A stretch of 47,859 nucleotides of DNA from Pseudomonas sp. UBA2684 (GTDB lineage: Bacteria; Pseudomonadota; Gammaproteobacteria; Pseudomonadales; Pseudomonadaceae), in contig DELY01000020.1 of NCBI GenBank assembly GCA_002354655.1, positions 1 to 47,859 of the forward strand, given 5' to 3'. Positions 1-9,302 of the stretch are shown in pieces. Within the stretch, counting starts at the first letter, position 1; each line of letters starts with the position of its first letter. The notes under the pieces were generated by a model. The model did not search any database and was not told the origin of the DNA. It saw only the letters and a list, made by a program, of their open reading frames with translations. Both the position numbers and the translations under genes were made by a program.

Positions 1-148
1 GCTCTGTACCCGTTAACTGTTGATGCAGACCGCCGTCACGTGGGAGCGGCTTTAGCCGCGAAAGATCTTCAGGTTTCAAAGATTTTCGCGGATAAATCCG
101 CTCCCACAAAAGCGCGGTTTCTCCTGCAACACGTAACTGGGACATAGC
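1..148. mobile_element. 148-base miniature inverted-repeat element, copy 1
   Basis: The first 22 bases (GCTCTGTACCCGTTAACTGTTG) match, as an imperfect inverted repeat, the complement of the right end (GCTATGTCCCAGTTACGTG...). Between the ends lies a pair of inverted REP-like arms at 40-62 and 85-107. The same 148-base unit occurs at 29165-29312 and a shortened one at 16027-16109. The element begins exactly at the window edge, so its left flank cannot be seen; the right flank is CAAATAAAAA (149-158). It encodes no protein, so it would have to be mobilised in trans. Confidence 0.85.
40..107. repeat. REP-like inverted pair inside the miniature element
   Basis: Arm 1 (40-62) reads GTGGGAGCGGCTTTAGCCGC followed by GAA. 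Arm 2 (85-107) is its near-complement, ending CCGCTCCCAC. This is the same REP family as the pair at 4823-4886. REP pairs of this sort are moved by RAYT transposases in Pseudomonas; no RAYT gene is visible here. Confidence 0.75.
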
Positions 149-172
149 CAAATAAAAACCATGAGGTTGGCC

Positions 173-1741
173 ATGAGTTCTGCATTTATCCGCTACCCCA
201 AGGCGTGCCTGCTGCATGCGCTGGGTCTGGCTGCCTTGATGGCGGTTTACCAACAGGTGATGCTGCCGTGGTATGTGAGTATTCCGTCCTTCCTGTTGCT
301 GGCGCTGTGGCCCTGGCTCGGTCCCTGGCAGCGCCAACACGAGCCTGCAGTCGAGGCCGGCGCGGCGGCCGTGCAGTTCGCCGAGCTCAGCCGAAGTTTG
401 TCCCAGCACACCTGCCATAACGCGCTGTCCGCGGCCCAGGTGGCGCATGCGGTGCAGCAGTTGGCCGGCAAGCTGCAATCGCAGCTGAGCGCGGTCGAGC
501 AGATCAGCCAGGGCGCCGACGCCATTACCCATACCGAGCAGGACAACGCGCAGCGCGCGCAGCAGACCCTGGCCGCCGCGCAGACCGTGCGCCAGAGCAG
601 CGCCAACGGTCAGCAGGAGTTGCAGCAGGCGATCGGCGCGATGCAGCAGCTCAGCGCGCAGACCGCCGCCAGTCGCGAATTGATCGACGGCCTGAGCACG
701 CGCACCGAACAGATCGAACAGGTCACCCAGGTGATCCAGTCCATCGCCAGCCAGACCAACCTGCTGGCGCTCAACGCGGCCATCGAAGCCGCCCGTGCCG
801 GCGAGCAGGGGCGCGGTTTCGCCGTGGTCGCCGACGAGGTGCGCAACCTCGCCGCACGCACCGCCAGCGCCACCGAGGAAGTCGGCCAGATGGTGGCCGA
901 TATTCGCCAACAGAGTGCCGCCGTGGTCGCGCACATCCAGCGCCAGGCCGATCAGCTGGACCAGGCGGCCAGCCAGATCGAGCACACCGGCGAGCAGTTG
1001 CAGGGCATCGCGGCCCTGGCGGTGGACGTGGAAGGCCAGGTGGCGCAGATCAGCTCCGGCACCGTGAATAACCACGAGCGCCTGGCCAATCTGTTCGTCG
1101 CCGTGGAACAGCTGCGCGGCGACGCGCTGGCCAGCGAAGGCCAGACCCGCCAACTGGGCCTCGCCGCCGAACAACTGGTCGGTCAGGCGGAAACGGTCAG
1201 CGAACAGCTCGCCGAAGTCGGCCTGGACGACTACCACCAGCGCATCTACGACCTCGCCCGCGAAGGCGCGGCGGCGATTGCCGCGCAGTTCGAGAGCGAT
1301 ATCCAGGCCGGGCGCATCGCCCTGGCCGACTTGTTCGACCGCCAGTACCAGGCGATCCAGGGGAGCTTCCCGGCCAAGTACAAGACCCGCTTCGACAGTT
1401 ACGCCGACCGGGTTTTACCGACCGTGCAGGAACCCTTGCTGGCGCGCCACGAAGGCCTGGTATTCGCCATCGCCAGCACCCCGGAAGGTTACGTGCCGAC
1501 CCACAACAACGCCTTCAACCACCCCGCCACCGGCGACCACGTGGCGGACACCGCGAAGAGCCGCAGCAAGCGCCTGTTCAACGACCGCACCGGTATCCGC
1601 TGCGGCAGCCACCAGCAGCCCCTGCTGCTGCAAACCTACATGCGCGACACCGGCGAGCTGATGCACGACCTGTCCGTGCCGATCCACGTGCAGGGCCGCC
1701 ATTGGGGCGGTTTGCGCCTGGGCTACAAGCCCGAGCCTTGA
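173..1741 (+). CDS. methyl-accepting chemotaxis protein with C-terminal sensor-like domain
   Basis: Chemoreceptor of about 522 residues. Two closely spaced hydrophobic segments near residues 12-50 leave almost no periplasmic loop, so the usual N-terminal ligand domain is missing. I see no clear HAMP domain. The cytoplasmic signalling hairpin is typical, with [20 protein letters not shown] and [12 protein letters not shown]. After it comes a conserved-looking region of about 170 residues with FNDRTG, RCGSH and [11 protein letters not shown], probably a Cache/PAS-like cytoplasmic sensor. Start: ATG 173 has GAGG six bases upstream (163-166), so I prefer it to the ATG at 161. It would report an intracellular or redox cue to CheA/CheW; the ligand is unknown. 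Confidence 0.9.
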   Translation: MSSAFIRYPKACLLHALGLAALMAVYQQVMLPWYVSIPSFLLLALWPWLGPWQRQHEPAVEAGAAAVQFAELSRSLSQHTCHNALSAAQVAHAVQQLAGKLQSQLSAVEQISQGADAITHTEQDNAQRAQQTLAAAQTVRQSSANGQQELQQAIGAMQQLSAQTAASRELIDGLSTRTEQIEQVTQVIQSIASQTNLLALNAAIEAARAGEQGRGFAVVADEVRNLAARTASATEEVGQMVADIRQQSAAVVAHIQRQADQLDQAASQIEHTGEQLQGIAALAVDVEGQVAQISSGTVNNHERLANLFVAVEQLRGDALASEGQTRQLGLAAEQLVGQAETVSEQLAEVGLDDYHQRIYDLAREGAAAIAAQFESDIQAGRIALADLFDRQYQAIQGSFPAKYKTRFDSYADRVLPTVQEPLLARHEGLVFAIASTPEGYVPTHNNAFNHPATGDHVADTAKSRSKRLFNDRTGIRCGSHQQPLLLQTYMRDTGELMHDLSVPIHVQGRHWGGLRLGYKPEP

Positions 1742-1933
1742 TGAGCGCCGGCACCGCCAGTGGCCCGACTGACGTTGCACACCCCGTCGTTTCCGGCACC
1801 TATACTCCATAGCACCCGGCGCGGCTGTGCCGGCCGCTCCGTTGCAGCTGGGGTTGGCAACGCTGTAGACGCGCGATAGGCCGCTTGTCGGCGCAAGACA
1901 GCGACCCAGCGCGGGCTGCGGGGCAGTACACCG

Positions 1934-3010
1934 ATGAACAGTGCAAGAGGCGCGGCCGAAGCGCTGGCGCTGCATCACCGCCGGCGGCCGCCGCTGTCGA
2001 CTGTGCGGGTCCTGGTCGTCGCCTGGCTGGTGGCGCTGACGGGGTGCGCCAGCGATCCGCCAGTACCGATTGCCGCGAGCACCTGGCGACAGATTGACAG
2101 TGACATCGCCGCCGCCTCGCGGGCGGCCTCGGCGCAAGCCAGAACACAGGCCTTGGCGGCCATGCAGCGCTGGATGGACCTGGTCTACCGGCAGACCGAC
2201 GAGGAATTTATCCCGTGGTTTTCCAGCTACTGGACCCAGCAATGGCTGAGCATGAAGGTGTCCTGGTACACCCTGAGCGCCGAGGGCGAGAAGGACTCGA
2301 CCGTCAACCGCTTGGCCCTCTACCTACAAGAACAGTATCAGGCGCTTGTGCTGGAACCGATCGCCGAGGAGACCGCTCCAGAGCAGATCATGCAGCACGC
2401 CACCGCGCTCTACGTGCGGCAGCTCGACCAGCGGCTGCAAGGCATTGGGCAGCGCCATGGCGTCCCGGCGGAACAGTTCGACCAGCGGCTTAGGGAGATT
2501 CCGGCGATCACCCTGGCCCCCGGTGCTTCGCTCTACCAACTGCTGCACGCCGACCCGCTCGACCGGTTGCCGGCCTATGCCGCCTTGATCGAGCGCATCG
2601 GCGCCACCCCCGCAGGCGCGGGCGACTGGTCGGCGAACCCCGGCATCGCCTCGGTGGCGAAACGCACCAGCGAAAGGCTGGTGGGCGAGCTCACCACCAG
2701 CGGCGCCGCCAGCGCGGTCTCGGCGATGGTCGGCCGAGTGGCCGGGATGACGATCTCCTTGGGCGTAGCCGTTTTCACCGCCATCGCCCGCGCCGACGAG
2801 CAGCCGGAAACCGAAACGCAGCTGCGCAACAACCTCAAGGCCGCGTTTGACGAGGAGTGGCTCGAGCTAATGCGCAGTCCCGAGCGCGGCGTGCTGGCCG
2901 GGGTGCATCACCTGTCCGGACAGATCGAAGGCGGCCTGCTCTGGTCGGCGCCGGTCAAGTTCGAGCCCATCCGCTCTGGGCAGCCGCCCTGGGACACCGG
3001 CGGCAAGTAA
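1934..3010 (+). CDS. putative lipoprotein of unknown function
   Basis: A 358-residue protein I do not recognise. The N-terminus is basic (HHRRRPP), followed by a hydrophobic stretch ending LTGCAS, a good lipobox, so the mature protein should be a lipid-anchored protein beginning at that Cys (about residue 38). The middle is alpha-helical and rich in Gln, Ala and Arg. A second hydrophobic stretch near residues 255-283 (SAVSAMVGRVAGMTISLG) could be a membrane hairpin. ATG 1934 gives an unusually long n-region; an in-frame GTG at 2003 would give a more standard signal peptide, but neither has a strong ribosome binding site. It stands alone downstream of the chemoreceptor. Confidence 0.7.
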   Translation: MNSARGAAEALALHHRRRPPLSTVRVLVVAWLVALTGCASDPPVPIAASTWRQIDSDIAAASRAASAQARTQALAAMQRWMDLVYRQTDEEFIPWFSSYWTQQWLSMKVSWYTLSAEGEKDSTVNRLALYLQEQYQALVLEPIAEETAPEQIMQHATALYVRQLDQRLQGIGQRHGVPAEQFDQRLREIPAITLAPGASLYQLLHADPLDRLPAYAALIERIGATPAGAGDWSANPGIASVAKRTSERLVGELTTSGAASAVSAMVGRVAGMTISLGVAVFTAIARADEQPETETQLRNNLKAAFDEEWLELMRSPERGVLAGVHHLSGQIEGGLLWSAPVKFEPIRSGQPPWDTGGK

Positions 3011-3378
3011 GGCCGTCACGCCGATTGTTTAGTTGTGACATAACTGAATATGTGAAGAGTCCTATTTAATCGCGGTTTCCGGCATGCGAGTCTCAGCCCA
3101 TGAGTCCGTCCCTGCCGTTGTTTCCCGTCCCTGTGTGTGCTGCGCGTCTGCGTCAGCGGCGCTGTCTCGGTGCGGATCGGGCGAATTCGTTACTGCCGGA
3201 AATTCTCACCTTCTGGGCGTTGTGGCACTGCCGCCATGCGCGCCCACCGGATGCTCCTCTCGTGCTCAACTGAGTCCATCGGCTGCCGCTGCCGCAGCCT
3301 TTCTGTTGATTGTGTTCCACTGTGCCGCGCGTTTTGCGGGCCGGTGGACGTGCGCCGCGAGGCGCTAACGAGAGTCCC
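3011..3378. other. 368-base intergenic region before the synthetase gene
   Basis: No gene seen. The first 65 bases are AT-richer than the surroundings (for example ATAACTGAATATGTGAAG) and contain a small dyad, AGTTGTG-A-CATAACT (3031-3045), possibly a promoter region. The rest is GC-rich with no clear hairpin and no TGAACA half-site like the one upstream of spuA. Confidence 0.4.
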
Positions 3379-4743
3379 ATGCACTTTGCTTCCGTAACGC
3401 AGGCCCAGGATTTTCTGGCGCAGAACCCCGATATCGAGTTGTTCGAGCTGTTTATTCTCGACGCCAACGGCGTGCCGCGCGGCAAGCTGTTGCACCGCGA
3501 CGAACTGCTCGCCGTCTATCAGAGCGGCCGCCCGCTGCCGAGCACCATCCTCGGCCTGACCCTGGGGGGCGACGATGTGGAAAACAGCGGGCTGGTCTGG
3601 GAGGTCGGCGATATCGACTGCCGCGCCTTCCCGCTGGCGGGCAGTCTGACGCGCATGCCCTGGCGGCAGATTCCCACGGCGGCGGTGCAGGTCAGCATGC
3701 ACCCCGAGTCCGGCATGCCGGCTGCCATCGCCGATCCGCGGCATGTGCTGATCCAGGTGATCGAGCAGCTCAAGGCCGAGGGCTACCACCCGGTGATGGC
3801 CTGCGAGCTGGAGTTCTACCTGCTCGATCAGAAACGCGATGCCGCCGGCCGCCCGCAACCGGCGCTGGACGCCGATGGCCAGCGGCCACGGCAGACCCAG
3901 GTGTATGGCCTGCGCGAGCTGGAGCAGATCGAACCGTTCCTCGCCGACCTTTATGCGGCCTGCAAGGCCCAAGGCATTCCGGCGCGCACGGCGATTTCCG
4001 AATACGCCCCGGGCCAGGTGGAAATCACCCTGGAGCACGGCGACGCCCTCGCAGCCATGGACCAGGCCGTGCGCTACAAGCGCCTGGTCAAGGGCGTGGC
4101 GCACCAGCACGGCATGCAGGCCTGCTTCATGGCCAAGCCGTTCGATCACCTGGCCGGCACTGGCATGCACATGCACGTCAGCCTGGCCGATGCGCAGGGC
4201 CACAACCTGTTCGCCTCAGAAGATCTGGCCGGCACGCCGCTGCTGCGTCTGGCCGTCGGCGGCATGTTGCAATCCCTGCTCGATTCGCTGCTGCTGTTCT
4301 GCCCCAACGCCAACTCCTACCGGCGCTTCCAGGCCAACAGCTACGCGCCGCTGGCTCCGACCTGGGGCGTGGATAACCGCACCGTGTCGCTGCGTGTGCC
4401 CGGTGGCCCGGCCTCCACCCGGCATATCGAGCACCGCATCTGTGGCGCCGACGCCAACCCCTACCTGGCGGCGGCGGCGATTCTCGCCGGCATCCACCGC
4501 GGCATCCGCGAGAACATCGATCCGGGCGAGCCGGTCGAGGGCAACGGTTATGCCCAGGCCAAGGAGCTGCTGCCGACCGACTGGCTGACCTCGCTGCAAG
4601 CCCTGGAGCGTTCCAGCTGGGCGCGCGACGCCCTCGGCAGCGCCTTCCTCGGGGTGTTCCTGGCGGTCAAGCGCGCCGAGTACCGTCAGTTCATGGCCGA
4701 GGTCGGCGAACAGGATTGGCGCTGGTACCTGACCCAGGCCTGA
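3379..4743 (+). CDS. puuA: gamma-glutamylpolyamine synthetase (glutamine synthetase family)
   Basis: A 454-residue glutamine synthetase-like ligase. Such enzymes join glutamate to an amine nitrogen of putrescine or related amines using ATP, the first step of the gamma-glutamylation route. Family motifs are visible in order: CELEFYLLD, GTGMHMHVSL, NSYRRF, and EHRICGADANPYLAAAAILAG near the C-terminus. The start at ATG 3379 is set by a GAGAG motif just upstream (3370-3374); the reading frame is open further upstream but without conserved sequence. A PuuB-type oxidase follows 198 bases downstream, as expected for the next step. It is one of three such paralogues in this window (with spuI and spuB). 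Pseudomonas PauA proteins belong here; the exact amine is unknown. Confidence 0.88.
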   Translation: MHFASVTQAQDFLAQNPDIELFELFILDANGVPRGKLLHRDELLAVYQSGRPLPSTILGLTLGGDDVENSGLVWEVGDIDCRAFPLAGSLTRMPWRQIPTAAVQVSMHPESGMPAAIADPRHVLIQVIEQLKAEGYHPVMACELEFYLLDQKRDAAGRPQPALDADGQRPRQTQVYGLRELEQIEPFLADLYAACKAQGIPARTAISEYAPGQVEITLEHGDALAAMDQAVRYKRLVKGVAHQHGMQACFMAKPFDHLAGTGMHMHVSLADAQGHNLFASEDLAGTPLLRLAVGGMLQSLLDSLLLFCPNANSYRRFQANSYAPLAPTWGVDNRTVSLRVPGGPASTRHIEHRICGADANPYLAAAAILAGIHRGIRENIDPGEPVEGNGYAQAKELLPTDWLTSLQALERSSWARDALGSAFLGVFLAVKRAEYRQFMAEVGEQDWRWYLTQA

Positions 4744-4822
4744 GAGGCGATGAAAAAACTCCCGCCTGCTGCGACCGCCGCCAAACGCCTTGCCGCGAAC
4801 GCCAGGAGACGGTCATTAACCA

Positions 4823-4886
4823 AGCTTCGCGGCTAAAGCCCCTCCCACAGGAACACTAGGGCCCGTGGGAGGGGCTTCAGCCGCGA
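4823..4886. repeat. REP pair (REPIN-like palindrome)
   Basis: TTCGCGGCTAAAGCCCCTCC-CAC and, after an 18-base spacer, GTGGGAGGGGCTTCAGCCGC-GAA form a long inverted repeat between the synthetase and oxidase genes. It is related to the arms inside the 148-base element. It could act as a transcript-stabilising hairpin between two genes of one pathway. Confidence 0.8.
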
Positions 4887-4941
4887 ACAAGCCGATCAAC
4901 AGCCGCCACCCAGAGGGTGGCGCAGAACAAAGGATTCGCCC

Positions 4942-6255
4942 ATGACCGCCGCTATCAATGCCGCCATCCCCGCTGCCGAGCGCTGCCCGTCGTATTACAG
5001 CGCGACCCTTAATCAGGAAACCGACTACCCGACCCTGCGCGGCGAGCTCAACGTCGATGTGGTGATCATTGGCGGCGGCTTCACCGGCGTGGCGTCCGCC
5101 GTGGAGCTGGCCGAGCGCGGCCTCAAGGTGGCCATCGTCGAAGCGCACAAGATCGGCTGGGGCGCCACCGGGCGCAACGGCGGCCAGGTCACCGGCAGCC
5201 TGTCGGGCGATGCGGCAATGACCAAGCAGATGCGCAACACCCTCGGCGAGGAAGTCGACGACTTTATCTGGCACCTGCGCTGGCGCGGCCACCAGATCAT
5301 CAAGCAGCGCGTGGAAAAATACGCCATCCAGTGCGATCTCAAGCACGGCCACCTGCACGCGGCGATGAAGCCGGCGCACATGGCCGAACTGGAAGCCGCC
5401 TATGCCGAAGCCGTGCGCCGTGGCATGGCCGCTGACGTGACCCTGCTCGATCGCGACGGCGTGCGCGGCCACCTGGCCAGCGACCTTTACAGCGGTGCGC
5501 TGAAGAACACCCGCAATATGCACCTGCACCCGCTGAACCTGTGCATCGGCGAAGCCAAGGCCGCGGCTAGCCTGGGCGCGCTGATCTTCGAACATTCGCC
5601 GGTTTTAGACATCACCCACGGCGCCAAGCCGGCGGTGGTCACCGCAGAAGGGCGGATCAACGCCCAGCAGGTGCTGCTGGCCGGCGACGTGTATCACAAG
5701 CTGGAAGCGAAAAAGCTCAAGGGCCTGATCTTCCCGGCCATGGGCGGCATCGTCACCACCGCGCCGCTGGGTGAGCTGGCCAAGCAGATCAACCCGCAGG
5801 ACCTGGCGGTGTACGACTGCCGCTTCGTCCTCGACTACTACCGCCTGACCGCCGACGGCCGTTTGCTGTTCGGCGGCGGCTGCAACTACTCCGGGCGCGA
5901 TTCGCGGGATATCGCCGCCGAGCTGCGCCCCGGCATCGAGCAGACCTTCCCGCAGCTCAAGGGCGTCGCCATTGATTTTCAGTGGAGCTGCGCCATGGGC
6001 ATCGTGATCAACCGCATCCCGCAGCTGGGCAAGCTCTCGGACCACGTCTGGTACTGCCAGGGCTACTCCGGCCACGGCATCGCCACCAGCCATATCATGG
6101 GCGAGATCATGGCCAACGCCCTGACCGGCACCCTGGGCCACTACGACACCTTCGCCGCCTGCAAACAGATCAAGGTGCCGCTGGGCGACGTATTCGGCAA
6201 CCCGATGCTGGCCGCCGGCATGTGGTACTACCAGATGCTCGAGAAGCTGCGTTAA
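4942..6255 (+). CDS. puuB: gamma-glutamylputrescine oxidoreductase-type FAD oxidase
   Basis: A 437-residue DAO-family flavoprotein. An ADP-binding Rossmann motif is present (VVIIGGGFTGVASAVELAE, about residues 36-54), followed by GWGATGRNGGQVTG, typical of the PuuB/PauB group. A C-terminal FAD motif GYSGHGIATSHIMGE is also visible. The enzyme oxidises gamma-glutamyl-putrescine (or a related glutamylated amine) to the aldehyde with release of peroxide and ammonia. It lies downstream of the synthetase at 3379 on the same strand, separated by a REP palindrome, so the pair is probably one functional unit even if separately transcribed. Confidence 0.9.
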   Translation: MTAAINAAIPAAERCPSYYSATLNQETDYPTLRGELNVDVVIIGGGFTGVASAVELAERGLKVAIVEAHKIGWGATGRNGGQVTGSLSGDAAMTKQMRNTLGEEVDDFIWHLRWRGHQIIKQRVEKYAIQCDLKHGHLHAAMKPAHMAELEAAYAEAVRRGMAADVTLLDRDGVRGHLASDLYSGALKNTRNMHLHPLNLCIGEAKAAASLGALIFEHSPVLDITHGAKPAVVTAEGRINAQQVLLAGDVYHKLEAKKLKGLIFPAMGGIVTTAPLGELAKQINPQDLAVYDCRFVLDYYRLTADGRLLFGGGCNYSGRDSRDIAAELRPGIEQTFPQLKGVAIDFQWSCAMGIVINRIPQLGKLSDHVWYCQGYSGHGIATSHIMGEIMANALTGTLGHYDTFAACKQIKVPLGDVFGNPMLAAGMWYYQMLEKLR

Positions 6256-6267
6256 GCCGGCGGTTGT

Positions 6268-6294
6268 GGTGGACAAGGCGGCGCCATGTCCACC
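6268..6294. repeat. GGTGGACA palindrome, copy 1
   Basis: GGTGGACA, an 11-base loop, then TGTCCACC. It lies just after the oxidase gene. Other copies are at 6363, 13600, 17079, 31827 and 32652. Confidence 0.75.
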
Positions 6295-6362
6295 CTATGG
6301 TGCGCGTGTGCTGCGCCTTCGTGGCTGCGCGCTGTTGGCGTACCAGGGGTTTGCTGGTGTAG

Positions 6363-6389
6363 GGCGGACATGCCGCAGGCTTGTCCGCC
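6363..6389. repeat. GGTGGACA palindrome, copy 2
   Basis: GGCGGACA, an 11-base loop, then TGTCCGCC: both arms carry the same compensatory change relative to the other copies (T to C on one side, A to G on the other), so pairing is kept. It sits at the 3' end of the convergent PhoD-type gene. Confidence 0.75.
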
Positions 6390-6394
6390 GTGGT

Positions 6395-8389
6395 TCAGCC
6401 GCGCAGCTGGTTGGCGGCGATTCGCCCCTTGGCCTGGGCGTCATCCGCGTCAGCGCGCTCATCGACAAAGGCCACCGGTGCCGAGCCATCGGCGTTGTGC
6501 TGGATGATTTCGCTGGGCTGGCCCTGTTCGTTGAAGAACACCTGGCCGATACCGGCGCCGTTCCACAGGCGTTCGCCGGCTTTGCTGCGCGCCGGGATGC
6601 GCGGCACCACCTGCATGCGCCGGCGCTTGGTCAGCCAGTTGAGCGGCGACCAGGGCGCGTACAGCCAGCGGTTGAGGCGGTCGAACCAGTCGAGCAGGCG
6701 CGGCGGGAATTCGTTTTTCAGGCCGCTGCTGGTGATCTGCCAGATTTTCGGCCCGCTTTTGCGTTGGCGGATCAGCACTTCGTAGACGAACGAGTAGTGC
6801 ACGTCGCCGGAGAGAACCACATAGTTACCCGGGGTGCGCGAGTGGCGGAAGATGTTGAGGATGACCTTGGCCGCGCCGCGGTGGGCCATCCAGTTTTCCG
6901 CATCGACCATCAGCGGGTGGCCGGCCCAGCTGAAGACCTTCTGAATGGTCTCGATCAGTTTGACCCCGAAGATCGGCGCCGGCGAGACGATGATCGCCGA
7001 CTGGTGGTCGATCAGCGCCTGTTGCAACTCGCACAGCGCTTCCCAATCCATCAGCCCGGACGGCCGCTTGAGGTTGCGCTCGCTGCGCCAGCGCCGCGTG
7101 CGGGTGTCGAGCACCACCAGCGCCGGGGTGCTCGGCAGCACGTATTGCCACTGGTGGAAGTGCAGCAGTTGCTCGATCAACGCGTCCTGGGTGGCGCTGT
7201 CCAGGTGATTCTTGGCGTCGCGCCCGGCGCTCATCGCCTGGATCGCTTGCAGCGGCTCGGCGAACACGTCCGGGTTGTTGCCCCAGCCCTGGCACAGTAA
7301 GTAGGCGATCAGCGCATTGCCGATGATGCGCTTGGAGAACGGGTGGCCGTAGGCGGTCTGCTCCCACTGCGCGGAGAGGTTCCAGTCATCGGTGATGTCA
7401 TGGTCGTCGAAGATCATCAGCGTCGGCAGGTGGGCGAGGGCGCGGGCGACCTGGCCGAGGCCCCCGCGAAAGTCCTCGATACGCCCGCGCTCGGCCTGGT
7501 AGCGCTCGGCTTCTGCGGCGCTGAGCGCGGGCATTTCGGCGTCGAGCAGGGTCCAGGGCGTCGGCGACCAGACCAGCAGGTACATGGCCATGACCTCGGC
7601 GAAGGTCACCAGGTGGTTGTCGGCGCTGCTGCTGGTGAAGATCGGTTTTTCCACCCCGCCGAAGAATTTCTCGCGCAGGGTGTCGTTGCTTTCCAGCGCG
7701 GGCAGCAAGTCGGCGCGCTGGTAGTAGCTGGCCGGGTGCACATACAGCGCGTCGCTGTCGTCGACCACCGCGCCTTCCAGGCGTTCGCCGAACAGGCCCA
7801 GGGCCTCGATGACCTGATGAATGGCGCGCAGCAGCGGGCCGCTGACATCGTCGGCATACACCTGGTCGCCGCTCATCAGCAGCAATGCCGGGCGCTGCTC
7901 GGGGGCGTGCGCGGTGGCGAGCAGGCGGTCGACGCAGAGCAGGCCGTCCGTCGCGGCGTGGTGCGGTTTGCGGCAGGAGCCGTGGAGCAACTGGTCGATG
8001 CGCGCACGCAGGACGAAGTTCGCTCGTTGCGCGCCGGCGTACAGCAGGTGTGGCGCCCAGGCGGCGATGCCCTGGGCCGGCTGGTCGGCAGTGGCGAGCA
8101 ACAGGTCGTAGTCGATCTGCACATCGTAGGGCAGCGGCGTGTCGAGGTGCAGGTCGATCAGGTGCAGGAAGGCCTGCTCGCCGATTTGCAAGACCTGACA
8201 CTGTGCCTCGTCCAGCGGGTAATCCTCAGGGGCGCTGTCGCCCACCGCCAGTTGCAGAGTCAGCGGCAGCGCTTGCGAGCCGACCAGCCACAGCACCAGG
8301 CGCTGCGGTTGCAGGCGCCGCAGCAGCGGCCCAGCCAGGACCAGGGGCAGGTGGGCGGGCGGGGTGGACAGTGGCGTGGCGGCTGGCAT
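6395..8389 (-). CDS. PhoD-like metallophosphatase
   Basis: A 664-residue protein of the alkaline phosphatase D / metallophosphoesterase type. Metal-binding motifs appear in order: GDQVYADD (about residue 172), FDDHDITDDWN (about 326) and SGDVHYSF (about 526). Such enzymes hydrolyse phosphate monoesters or diesters with Fe/Ca or similar metals. No convincing signal peptide or Tat motif is seen; the first 60 residues are a hydrophobic beta-rich domain. It is therefore perhaps cytoplasmic, unlike classical PhoD. It converges on the polyamine oxidase gene. No strong ribosome binding site supports the start, so it may be a few codons off. The substrate is unknown. Confidence 0.82.
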   Translation of the reverse strand: MPAATPLSTPPAHLPLVLAGPLLRRLQPQRLVLWLVGSQALPLTLQLAVGDSAPEDYPLDEAQCQVLQIGEQAFLHLIDLHLDTPLPYDVQIDYDLLLATADQPAQGIAAWAPHLLYAGAQRANFVLRARIDQLLHGSCRKPHHAATDGLLCVDRLLATAHAPEQRPALLLMSGDQVYADDVSGPLLRAIHQVIEALGLFGERLEGAVVDDSDALYVHPASYYQRADLLPALESNDTLREKFFGGVEKPIFTSSSADNHLVTFAEVMAMYLLVWSPTPWTLLDAEMPALSAAEAERYQAERGRIEDFRGGLGQVARALAHLPTLMIFDDHDITDDWNLSAQWEQTAYGHPFSKRIIGNALIAYLLCQGWGNNPDVFAEPLQAIQAMSAGRDAKNHLDSATQDALIEQLLHFHQWQYVLPSTPALVVLDTRTRRWRSERNLKRPSGLMDWEALCELQQALIDHQSAIIVSPAPIFGVKLIETIQKVFSWAGHPLMVDAENWMAHRGAAKVILNIFRHSRTPGNYVVLSGDVHYSFVYEVLIRQRKSGPKIWQITSSGLKNEFPPRLLDWFDRLNRWLYAPWSPLNWLTKRRRMQVVPRIPARSKAGERLWNGAGIGQVFFNEQGQPSEIIQHNADGSAPVAFVDERADADDAQAKGRIAANQLRG

Positions 8390-8527
8390 CGGGACATCGT
8401 GCTCTGGCTGGCGGAAGACGGCGCGCTAGGCGCGGGGAGTAGACCCTGACGCCTGGCCATTAGTTCGCCAGCGCGCGGCGCAGACGCGATTATTGCCCTG
8501 TAGGGGGCCGGCTGAACAGCGTAGCGC

Positions 8528-9211
8528 TTACTGAGCGGCTGCGCGCAGGTGCGCCAGGTCGAGGATTTCGATCTCCCCGTAGGTCAGGCGCAGGATGCCC
8601 TGGGCCGCCAGCTCCTTGAGGATCTGGTTGGTGGTCTGCCGGGAAATCGCCAGCATCAAGGCCAGTTGCTCCTGGGCCAGGTGAATGACCCGGCGCGGCT
8701 CGCCTTCGCCGTAGTTTTCCGCGATCAGCAACAGGCGTCGCGCCAGACGCGGCGCGGCGGGCAGCAGGCTCATCTCTTCCAGGGCGATAAACGCCAGACG
8801 CAGTTTCTGGCTCATCAACAGGGCGAAGTCGCGCCAGTACTGCGGCTGGCGTTCGAGCAGGACGAGCAGGCTGGCCTGTGGCACCAGCAGCAGGGTGCTG
8901 GCGCAGTCGGCGAAGGCGTCGTGGGTGCGCGGCTGGCCGTCGAACAGGGAAATCTCACCGAACCAGTACGGTGGCTCGACCAGCGTCAGCAGCGCTTCCT
9001 TGCCGCTCTTGCTCACCGCGCCCACGCGCATGGCGCCGTCCACCACCGCATACAGCCCGCTGGGTGGGTCGCCCCGGCGAAACAGGCGCTGGCCGGCGTC
9101 GAGGTGTTGCACCTGGGCGGCGTCGAGCAGGGTTTCCTGCAAGGCGTTGGGCAGGGCGCTGAACCAGTGACCGCCCTGCAAACGGGCACGGTAGCGGCGG
9201 GGGTCGGGCAT
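8528..9211 (-). CDS. Crp/Fnr family transcriptional regulator
   Basis: A 227-residue regulator. An N-terminal cyclic-nucleotide-binding fold (about residues 20-130) contains GLYAVVDGAMRVG and FGEISLFDGQPRTHDAF, the phosphate-binding-cassette region. A C-terminal winged helix (about 165-205) has LAQEQLALMLAISRQTTNQILKEL written here as a helix-turn-helix span ending in ISRQTTNQIL. No Cys cluster is seen, so it is not an Fnr/Anr-type oxygen sensor. The start is supported by a GGAG motif upstream. It is divergent from the DUF962 gene, which may be a target. The effector is unknown. Confidence 0.85.
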   Translation of the reverse strand: MPDPRRYRARLQGGHWFSALPNALQETLLDAAQVQHLDAGQRLFRRGDPPSGLYAVVDGAMRVGAVSKSGKEALLTLVEPPYWFGEISLFDGQPRTHDAFADCASTLLLVPQASLLVLLERQPQYWRDFALLMSQKLRLAFIALEEMSLLPAAPRLARRLLLIAENYGEGEPRRVIHLAQEQLALMLAISRQTTNQILKELAAQGILRLTYGEIEILDLAHLRAAAQ

Positions 9212-9302
9212 CGGGACTCCAGGGTTTGTCGGCTAGCTGACAGAGCGGCGCGGCGCAGCGGGTGCATTATCGTCGGGCCTGCCACGCACAAGGACAATAA
9301 CC

